Shown: piece by piece, positions 23,580-29,578 of the stretch
Position numbering within the stretch: position 1 is the first letter of the stretch
Layout of the letters: every line of letters starts with the position of its first letter
Assembly (NCBI GenBank): GCA_900543695.1
Contig: UQSG01000029.1
Location: 1-32,474 of the forward strand
Reading direction: 5' to 3'
From: an uncultured Clostridium sp.
GTDB taxonomy: Bacteria > Bacillota > Clostridia > UBA1212 > UBA1255
DNA: 32,474 nt
Notes under the pieces: generated by a model
The model's input: only the letters and a program-made list of their open reading frames with translations
What the model was told of the DNA's origin: nothing
Databases searched by the model: none
Translations under genes and position numbers: made by a program

Positions 23580-24998
23580 GCTTTCAAAACTCGCTTTCAG
23601 GGGTAAAATTTTATGCTTTGTACCCTTTTTGTACCCCAAATTTTCATCCGGGGTACAATTTTGTACCCCAACTTGAAAAGCATTGTCTCTAAAACCCGCA
23701 TAATTACAGGGTTTTTCGCTCTTCTCGCAGGGTAAAACGAAGTCCAAATCCGGGGTAACAACTGTACCCCTTTCGGATAAATTTGGGGTACAGGAATCAT
23801 CAATGGGAATCTGATTCAAAATTTCAACTGTCTGATTCTGCATCTTTTGTGTAAGGTGAGTATAGATTTGTAAGGTTACTTGAATATTTTTATGTCCGAG
23901 GCGATGCTGAACATCTTTCATTGCCGCTCCGTTTTCCAGAAGCATTGTCGTATGTGTGTGTCGCAATGAGTGGAAGTCGAAATTTTTGTATCCCATATCA
24001 TAGTGAATCACACGGCTGCAATGTTGCATAACACGAGGCTGGATATATGTTCCGTTCTCACGGACATTGATAAGTCTGATCTCCTTGCTTGTATCATCTC
24101 CTTGCGTAACAATCTGATGTTTTTCGTTTTCGTATAAGTGCGTATAATACTCATCGTAGTACAATCGGGCTCGATCCTGTTGTGTCTTTGCTTTCCAAAG
24201 CGTTTCAAGCATGAAATTATCCAGCCGGATATCTCGGAATGAATCGTATTTGGGATTGCAAAAGGTCCAAAAGCCATCTATGTCCTGTACCTGTTTATTG
24301 ATCCGTAAGATGTCATTTTCAAAATCCACATCATCCCAGGTGACGGCAAAGGCTTCTCCCAGTCTAAGTCCACAACGATATGCCAGTAACAGTGGTATAT
24401 GGCAGGAATGACCATAAGGAAATCTCGTTATGATCTGATTCCAGAGTTCTGTGGATACCACCTCTCTGACTTTTTTTCGGGTAGGAATTTCAGGTGTCGC
24501 CCGTTTGGATGGAAGTTTAACCATCAATGCGGGGTTCGTCTGAATAAGTCCAAGCGGCTCGATTGCATAGGTAAGACAACCGGATAGGATACTCTTTAGG
24601 GCAATCAGCGAATTTCGACTGTAACCTGCGTTGAATTTATCATTGATGAATGATTGTATTAACGCCGGTGACAACGACTTCAGCTTGTAATGTCCCAAAG
24701 TCGGTCGAATGTGATTTTTGATGCGTTTTTGATATCCCGCACATGTGTCTTCCTTCAAATTGATTTTGCAGTATTCTTTCATCCAAAAATCGAGATAGTC
24801 GGAAAAACTGATTTCTGAAGGAACAAAAGTCAATCCGCTATTGTTATACTCAGCCAAAGCTTTGGTGCCAGCTTGCATAGCTTCTTTTTTAGTCGCAAAT
24901 CCTCCTTTCGTAAATCGTTTTCGTTTCCCTCCAATTTTTGCACCTTCAAAACGATACTGCCAATAGTTTCCTCGTTTCATACAGGTGACTCGTGCCAC
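23559..24998 (-). CDS. int: Tyrosine recombinase/integrase of a Tn916-like element
   Basis: This 479-residue recombinase has an N-terminal arm-DNA-binding domain (about 8-60, NYWQYRFEGAKIGGKRKRF), a SAM-like core-binding domain (65-165) and a catalytic domain. Active-site residues are Arg212 (CGLRLGEA), His343 and Arg346 (FHSLRHTH), His369 (LGHKNIQVT) and the nucleophile Tyr379 (QIYTHL). Lys250 is a candidate for the catalytic lysine. After about residue 400 there is a tail of some 80 residues, longer than usual, rich in Cys/Pro/Gly and encoded by a cluster of GGGGTAC repeats. It starts at a GTG (24998), 8 bases after AAAGGAGG. The excisionase gene is 18 bases upstream, so they are cotranscribed. 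The stop codon lies inside the host-side terminator. Confidence 0.95.
   Translation of the reverse strand: MARVTCMKRGNYWQYRFEGAKIGGKRKRFTKGGFATKKEAMQAGTKALAEYNNSGLTFVPSEISFSDYLDFWMKEYCKINLKEDTCAGYQKRIKNHIRPTLGHYKLKSLSPALIQSFINDKFNAGYSRNSLIALKSILSGCLTYAIEPLGLIQTNPALMVKLPSKRATPEIPTRKKVREVVSTELWNQIITRFPYGHSCHIPLLLAYRCGLRLGEAFAVTWDDVDFENDILRINKQVQDIDGFWTFCNPKYDSFRDIRLDNFMLETLWKAKTQQDRARLYYDEYYTHLYENEKHQIVTQGDDTSKEIRLINVRENGTYIQPRVMQHCSRVIHYDMGYKNFDFHSLRHTHTTMLLENGAAMKDVQHRLGHKNIQVTLQIYTHLTQKMQNQTVEILNQIPIDDSCTPNLSERGTVVTPDLDFVLPCEKSEKPCNYAGFRDNAFQVGVQNCTPDENLGYKKGTKHKILPLKASFESKKRATK
23600..23791. repeat. Cluster of GGGGTAC inverted and direct repeats in the int 3' end
   Basis: GGGGTAC or its complement occurs at 23631-23637, 23650-23656, 23663-23669, 23764-23770 and 23785-23791, with close variants at 23600, 23620 and 23752. 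Bases 23650-23669 (GGGGTACAATTTTGTACCCC) form a 20-base palindrome, with perfect 9-base arms and a 2-base centre. CTGTACCCC at 23762 and GGGGTACAG at 23785 form another 9-bp inverted repeat. They lie at the element end next to the host junction, where integrase arm-type sites are expected. Confidence 0.8.
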
Positions 24999-25016
24999 TT
25001 CTTTGACCTCCTTTGT

Positions 25017-25232
25017 TTATTTTTCTGTGGGAAGTTCTTTGATGGCAGCTAAATCGGTCAAATCCTTACCTTCTGATTCAGCAAGGAATTTTTCCAGTGT
25101 TTCTGCTCTGACTTTATAACAGCCAAGTTTTATGGCTGGCAAAAGACCTCGACGAATCAACGCATATACATAGTTTGTATTCGAATGCATAATACCGGCA
25201 ACTTCTTTGACCGTATAAAGCATTTTATCCAT
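25017..25232 (-). CDS. xis: Excisionase-type helix-turn-helix protein
   Basis: This 71-residue protein has the MerR-like winged helix of the excisionase family: YTVKEVAGIMHSNTNYVYAL near residues 6-25, then IRRGLLPAIKLGCYKVR and a short C-terminal helix (AETLEKFLAES). It would bend DNA at the element ends and direct the integrase towards excision. The ATG at 25232 has GGGAGG 7 bases upstream, and an independent promoter lies just before it. The integrase gene follows 18 bases downstream. Length and position match Tn916-type xis genes; the protein could alternatively be a repressor of the same fold. Confidence 0.87.
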   Translation of the reverse strand: MDKMLYTVKEVAGIMHSNTNYVYALIRRGLLPAIKLGCYKVRAETLEKFLAESEGKDLTDLAAIKELPTEK

Positions 25233-25253
25233 AAGAGGACCTCCCTTCTTTAA

Positions 25254-25281
25254 ATTTTATATAAGATCAAAAAGTTGGCAA
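25254..25281 (-). promoter_or_regulatory. xis-int promoter
   Basis: On the minus strand TTGCCA (25281-25276) and TAAAAT (25259-25254) are 16 bases apart, about 20 bases upstream of the xis start. The surrounding bases are very AT-rich, which raises the chance of accidental matches. Confidence 0.6.
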
Positions 25282-25715
25282 ATTTCGTTTTTGCTTTTTT
25301 GACCTGCTTTGTTAAAAAATCACCTTATATCAGCAGATAAAATGCAGAAAAAATTTTTTCGTTTGCTTTGAATGGATTTTTTCGGTCCCATCCAAACAAG
25401 GGACATGCTGCGCCGGCTGACTACTCTGTAACTGAATGCACCGGGTGCATGAAGTTACAAAACCGCATTACAGAGGTACCCGCAAACAAGGTACCTGTAG
25501 CCGCTGCTTTAAAGCGGCGCCGCAAGCGTATCGGCAAGGCTCATTGTACCGGGTCATGGCAGCCGTCTTGTGTCAAATGACGGATTATCGCATTCAAGCG
25601 CCGCTCGCCGGATCGTTGCGCAGCATATTACCATGATGCCGTAAGGCATATTTGTCAAAGTGCAGTGAGATTGCTCTCAATAACAACAGCTCGGAACTGG
25701 CCGAACGGTTATTCT
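25282..25715. other. Hairpin-rich spacer between xis and the orf8-like gene
   Basis: No convincing gene was found here; short open frames lack ribosome sites. Bases 25424-25679 hold many inverted repeats. GTAACT/AGTTAC (25428/25453) encloses ATGCACC/GGTGCAT (25436/25444) with GA opposite GA between the two stems. CTCTGTA/TACAGAG (25424/25469) is an overlapping alternative to the outer stem. Others are AGGTACC/GGTACCT (25474/25490), GCCGCT/AGCGGC (25500/25513), CCGTC/GACGG (25563/25579), ATGCC-GTAA-GGCAT (25636-25649) and TGAGA/TCTCA (25666/25675). The density suggests a structured RNA or a folded DNA site. It is also more GC-rich than the neighbouring genes. Confidence 0.6.
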
Positions 25716-25990
25716 TTAATCATTCGATGAAAACAGTTTCATCAGTTTTCGATGCAGAATCGGCAGGCTTTGAAAAAATTCAATGCGAATTTCTTGCATA
25801 AGGTCTTCATTGACAAAAAAACCTTTACGATCTCCGTCAGATGTATATATCTGCTCAACTGCTGCTGAATGGATGTAATTTTCATAGTAGTTCAAAAGGT
25901 CCATTTTGCTCCGCGGTTCGTCATTAAGAAATCTAAGAATTATTTCTGCAGGCGGTATAGGCACTGAAATACGATAGTCAGAGTTCATCA
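25716..25990 (-). CDS. Small HTH regulatory protein, Tn916 Orf8-like
   Basis: This 91-residue protein has no clear catalytic motif. Its position right after a sigma-like gene and before xis, its size and its helix-rich composition match the helix-turn-helix Orf8-like proteins of Tn916-type elements. The segment PRSKMDLLNYYENYIHSAAV (about residues 29-48) could contain the helix-turn-helix. The start is one of two adjacent ATGs at 25990/25987, with AGGAGG about 10 bases upstream; this site lies inside the end of the sigma-like gene, and the two genes overlap by 13 bases, so translation is coupled. It probably takes part in control of excision and transfer genes, inferred from order only. Confidence 0.68.
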
Positions 25991-26415
25991 TTGTTCTGCA
26001 TCCTCCTTCGTATGATCTCAATGGCGTTACGCTTATGTTTTCTTACCATACGCTCGCTAATTTTCAAATCTAATGAAATCTCTTTCAATTTGATATTCCA
26101 GCAAATATTTTCGATCAAAATCTGCCGTTGAATTTCAGATAATGACAGCAGCGCTTCTGCCAGCTCCGGATCGTACACAGGAACATGCTTTCCTTTGACT
26201 TCTATATATTGGCAGATATCGTAACTGTTTTCTTCATATCCCAGCTCTTCTTCAAAGGAATCCAAATCAACAAATATAACTCCGTATTTCTCTTTTTTGT
26301 TTTTATAGCGATAGTAACGGCGTTTTGCGTTGATAATAACCTTCTTGAGATATCTATCTATGTAATGGATAAGATCTTCGTTGATATCCGTTATGGTATA
26401 TGTCCGTTTCTCCAT
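25978..26415 (-). CDS. Sigma-70-like regulator, Tn916 Orf7-like
   Basis: This 145-residue protein has a basic N-terminal part (KKVIINAKRRYYRYKNKK near residues 24-41), an acidic middle and a C-terminal region-4-like helix-turn-helix (LLSLSEIQRQILIE, then LKEISLDLKISERMVRKHK, about residues 89-130). This matches the short sigma-factor-like Orf7 proteins of Tn916-family elements, which control excision and transfer genes. The ATG at 26415 follows AAAGGA by 10 bases. The downstream orf8-like gene overlaps its end. A genuine RNA polymerase-binding role is inferred from family only. Confidence 0.78.
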   Translation of the reverse strand: MEKRTYTITDINEDLIHYIDRYLKKVIINAKRRYYRYKNKKEKYGVIFVDLDSFEEELGYEENSYDICQYIEVKGKHVPVYDPELAEALLSLSEIQRQILIENICWNIKLKEISLDLKISERMVRKHKRNAIEIIRRRMQNNDEL

Positions 26416-26634
26416 CGCTTTTCAGTCCTTTCATTAAAGAAACCATAACAAACATGACCAAAACAGGAACCTTTATGGAAAAATCTTTATACGAACATAG
26501 GTTGATCTTTATGTTATTGTGCATTTTGACGTATCTAAACTCTCTTGCCCTGCAAGAAATTCACTCTGTCATATGGGCTGAAAACTAAATATTTTCGTTA
26601 AAAATGACGAATTTTAAGATTTGATATAAAAATC

Positions 26635-26662
26635 AGCCGGATATGATTGACAAATTCCGGCT
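26635..26662 (-). terminator. Terminator of the Ig-like membrane protein gene
   Basis: AGCCGGA (26635-26641) and TCCGGCT (26656-26662) form a 7-bp stem 50 bases past the stop codon. On the minus strand GATTTTTAT follows. It separates the gene at 26713-27381 from the sigma-like gene further along the same strand. Confidence 0.65.
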
Positions 26663-26712
26663 TCTTTCAGTATTATATAAACAGATAATATTTGTTTGTA
26701 TTTTTGAAATTA

Positions 26713-27381
26713 CTACTTTTTCTTTTTCACCAGATAACAAATTACCGAAAATTCTGCGCAGATGATTACGCCTAAGATAACATAAGCAACGATATGGATC
26801 GTTCCAATGCCCGAAGAAGCTTTCGGCGCAGGCGAAGCGGTGCGAATCGGTGTTGCGGTCTTTTTTGGGGTAGGCTTGGCCGTTGCATCCGGCGTAGGTT
26901 CTTCGGTCGGCGTAGGTGACGGGGCTTGCGTCGGCTGCGGCGTCCACCACTGTTCTATGGCTGGAATCGTAAAGTAAGCGCGATCCGATAAAATATATCC
27001 CCATTCGTCCTGAACAACTGCAAAATATCTGCCGGGCTTCAGCATTCCGTTTTCGTCGGTATATTCATAAAACCTTTCGTTCGGCCATGGAGCTTCACCA
27101 CCAGCCCAGCTGATATGCGATGTTTGTCTTGCTTGTGCTAAAGTGTTCAAAAAAAGAATGGCGTGCGTAGTTTGTTCCGGAATATCATTTTCTGCATAAA
27201 CGCAAAAATATCGATTTGGCCCTAAAGTCATGTCTGTTGTAGATGCAATAAGTTCAATGGAATTATCATTGTTTACAACTACACTAATATTTATGATTTC
27301 ATTTTCCTTTAATCCTTCGGCAGACGCCGGCAACTGAAAAGCGCACAGCAAAAGCACAATGCAAAGCAATCTTTTTTTCAT
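26713..27381 (-). CDS. Exported, membrane-anchored Ig-like protein
   Basis: This 222-residue protein starts with a signal peptide (about residues 1-21, ending PASAEG). An Ig-like beta domain (about 22-140) ends with the pattern LKPGRYFAVVQDEWGYILSD. A Pro/Thr-rich spacer of about 50 residues follows (TPQPTQAPSPTPTEEPTP, then TAKPTPKKT), and then a C-terminal membrane helix (about 193-217) and a KKKK tail. It would stand on the outer face of the membrane on a stalk crossing the cell wall. The same G-x-Y-x-V repeat occurs three times in the divergent gene at 27555. The start has AAAGGA 8 bases upstream and a clear promoter. The function is unknown; adhesion or binding of the neighbouring exported proteins is possible. 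Confidence 0.82.
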   Translation of the reverse strand: MKKRLLCIVLLLCAFQLPASAEGLKENEIINISVVVNNDNSIELIASTTDMTLGPNRYFCVYAENDIPEQTTHAILFLNTLAQARQTSHISWAGGEAPWPNERFYEYTDENGMLKPGRYFAVVQDEWGYILSDRAYFTIPAIEQWWTPQPTQAPSPTPTEEPTPDATAKPTPKKTATPIRTASPAPKASSGIGTIHIVAYVILGVIICAEFSVICYLVKKKK

Positions 27382-27418
27382 ATTTTATTTCCTTTCTTGC
27401 GCTGCTTAATTATATATT

Positions 27419-27447
27419 ATTATATAATATTTGCAGACTAAAGGCAA
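27419..27447 (-). promoter_or_regulatory. Promoter of the Ig-like membrane protein gene
   Basis: On the minus strand TTGCCT (27447-27442) and a perfect TATAAT (27424-27419) are 17 bases apart, about 37 bases before the ATG. The AT-rich block also lies upstream of the divergent gene at 27555, so regulation could be shared. Confidence 0.65.
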
Positions 27448-27554
27448 ACAAAAAATAAAAACGCGAAGAATTTGAAAGAAGGCGATTCCAATGCAGCAGA
27501 GGGGCGATGCCGCTAAGCAAAATGAATCCAAACATATGAAAAGGAGTTTGAACT

Positions 27555-29303
27555 ATGAACTTGAGAAAAATTTGCATTTTCGCTGTGATTTTCGTTTTGC
27601 TGTGCCGTTCGTTCCCCCTTGTTTTGATGGCAGAAGATGCCGAAAACCGGCCGCCTGATTTTACGACACCGCGCATGAACAACGCGGAAGCGGTGGAAAA
27701 GCTGGTCGAACTTGCCACGAAATACAATACAGTATATGTCAATGGGACAGTCGGACAGCCGCTTTCGTGCGATTTAATCGAAAGCACAATAAACATCACG
27801 TCCGGTAATGAAAAAAGAGCGGAAAGAAATAAAAAACGCGTTCCATATAACTACTACGCCTTCGACTGCTCCGGAATGGTCAAAGCGTTGTTTTTATGGA
27901 ACTGGAACAACGGCGAATATGACTATAATGAAAATGAAGAGGTGAATGAATCGGGATTATGGCAGCTTTGTCCGGAGGCTTCACGCAGTAATACATTCGC
28001 TTCCTATGATAGTATCAAGCCTGGGGAATTCCTGTACAAAAGCGGCCATTGCGGAATGTATATCGGCGGCGGCTATGCTGTTGAGTGTACGTCAGATTGG
28101 AACAGCGGCGTACAGATTACCAGAGTGGTATTAACGAACGAACCAGAAGCGGATTTATCCGAACCGGCCACCAGATGGGAAGGACATGGACAACTTCCCT
28201 TTATTTCCTATACATGTGATAATTTATATCAAACATCTACCAGCGGCCGACTGCAATTGAACAAAAGTGTGTATCATCCTGGAGAGCCGATTCGCATCAC
28301 CGTGAAAGGGCTGAGCGGCGATAATTATCTGGACGCCCATGTCGCCGTTTATTCCACAGCATTTCCTACTTCTTCCGATAACAGCTTAAACAATTGGTGT
28401 TATGTCGGAAGCAGCACGCATGACCGTGAAGATCCCCCGGGTGCAATCGCAACGGTATACCTAGACGCCAAATCATATCTCTTGGATCATCCGCAAATCT
28501 TATCGCCAGGTACATATCAGGTAAAGCTGTTTGCAGATGACGGGAACACGCAAGCAATCGATACATTGACCTTTCAGGTTGTTTATCCACAGATCAGCAA
28601 GGCATTGTATGCAGATGGCTTGATTGACGTAACCATCGACGGTTACATAGAAGAAGACGCGTGGATCGGCCTGTATCAAAACGGGACTACAGGTTCGGAT
28701 TCAAGCCCGTCAATCCTGTGGCATTATGCTACAAAAGAGGTTACTTCCCGGCGGAATTACGGCGATCTGCATTACGTCACGCATCTTCGGTTTGATGCGT
28801 CAGATGCAAAAATCTCCATTCCGTCTGCCTATCAGGTCGTTCTATATCTTGATGAGGGATACAATTCGGCAGCTACTAAGCAGCTCGCAGCGACCTATCA
28901 GCATACTGACATTCTGACACAGTACACAGCTGCCTCAGCTTCCGGCAGCGGAATCAATATCGGCCCGACCGTATATGAAATGGAAGACGAAATCAAAATT
29001 GATTTTTACGGTGTAACAAACAAGGACGCGTGGATCGGTCTGTATCCTGCAGGCACGACAAACTATAATCCCTGCTCTACGGGTATGTGGGTATATACGT
29101 CAACCGGTACGCAGTGGTCTATGTACGCAGAATTTTCAAGTGCATTTCCGGCCAATGGCACGGTGTATCTGCACGCCAATGTCGTAGACGTGGATACGGG
29201 TTCGCTTCGTAATACGCCGTTGGGAAATTACAAGCTTGTCTTGTTCGGAGACAGCGGCTATACCAATGTATTGAAGGAGGTTGTGATTCGCATTACATAT
29301 TAA
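27555..29303 (+). CDS. Secreted NlpC/P60-like cysteine peptidase with Ig-like repeats
   Basis: This 582-residue protein has a signal peptide (about residues 1-26), an NlpC/P60-type domain (about 45-220) and three C-terminal beta repeats. The domain shows the nucleophile Cys105 in AFDCSGMVK and His165 in KSGHCGMYIGGG, spaced as in this family of cell-wall endopeptidases and amidases. The repeats (about 231-345, 350-460 and 470-582) share DAWIGLY-type and GNYKLVLFGDSGY-type elements with the divergent membrane protein. No membrane anchor or sortase motif is seen, so it is probably released or bound through the repeats. The ATG at 27555 has AAGGAG 8 bases upstream. It may cut peptidoglycan, for example to help DNA transfer or attack competitors. 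The transcript ends at 29341-29375. Confidence 0.83.
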   Translation: MNLRKICIFAVIFVLLCRSFPLVLMAEDAENRPPDFTTPRMNNAEAVEKLVELATKYNTVYVNGTVGQPLSCDLIESTINITSGNEKRAERNKKRVPYNYYAFDCSGMVKALFLWNWNNGEYDYNENEEVNESGLWQLCPEASRSNTFASYDSIKPGEFLYKSGHCGMYIGGGYAVECTSDWNSGVQITRVVLTNEPEADLSEPATRWEGHGQLPFISYTCDNLYQTSTSGRLQLNKSVYHPGEPIRITVKGLSGDNYLDAHVAVYSTAFPTSSDNSLNNWCYVGSSTHDREDPPGAIATVYLDAKSYLLDHPQILSPGTYQVKLFADDGNTQAIDTLTFQVVYPQISKALYADGLIDVTIDGYIEEDAWIGLYQNGTTGSDSSPSILWHYATKEVTSRRNYGDLHYVTHLRFDASDAKISIPSAYQVVLYLDEGYNSAATKQLAATYQHTDILTQYTAASASGSGINIGPTVYEMEDEIKIDFYGVTNKDAWIGLYPAGTTNYNPCSTGMWVYTSTGTQWSMYAEFSSAFPANGTVYLHANVVDVDTGSLRNTPLGNYKLVLFGDSGYTNVLKEVVIRITY

Positions 29304-29340
29304 AACGAAAATCGCCGAAATCATCACCGACAGTGAAGCT

Positions 29341-29375
29341 AAAATCCCACAAGGCCAAAAGCTTTGTGGGATTTT
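29341..29375 (+). terminator. Intrinsic terminator after the NlpC/P60-like gene
   Basis: AAAATCCCACAA (29341-29352) and TTGTGGGATTTT (29364-29375) form a perfect 12-bp stem with an 11-base loop, starting 38 bases past the stop codon. The U-rich tail is partly in the stem (ATTTTAATTG). It can act on both strands. Confidence 0.8.
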
Positions 29376-29428
29376 AATTGTCAAAAGCGTAAAAATCGGT
29401 AGCCTGTTTACTATTTTTCTGAAACATA

Positions 29429-29457
29429 TTGACAAACCTCATAACATTTGATATTAT
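29429..29457 (+). promoter_or_regulatory. Promoter of the large secreted protein gene
   Basis: TTGACA (29429-29434) and TATTAT (29452-29457) are 17 bases apart. The predicted start near 29464 leaves a long AT-rich leader of about 115 bases before the ATG at 29579. Confidence 0.75.
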
Positions 29458-29578
29458 GAATATAGCAACAATAAATAGAATAATATATGACAAAAATCGT
29501 TCGGATTGCCTATATTTACTCTGAAACAAAACCGAGAGGATGAATATATAGAATAAACAAAAAAGGAGAGAAACAAAC

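Noticed and set aside
23600..23791. Possible CRISPR-like array
   Set aside because: Repeats are only 7-11 bases, in both orientations, irregularly spaced and inside a coding region, with no cas genes nearby.
25368..25636. Two overlapping small plus-strand frames (70 and 66 codons) in the xis-orf8 spacer
   Set aside because: They have no ribosome site, and their content is dictated by the inverted repeats. A small real gene cannot be fully excluded.
26400..26588. 62-codon plus-strand frame upstream of the sigma-like gene
   Set aside because: It has no convincing ribosome site and no recognisable domain, and it overlaps the start of the sigma-like gene on the other strand.
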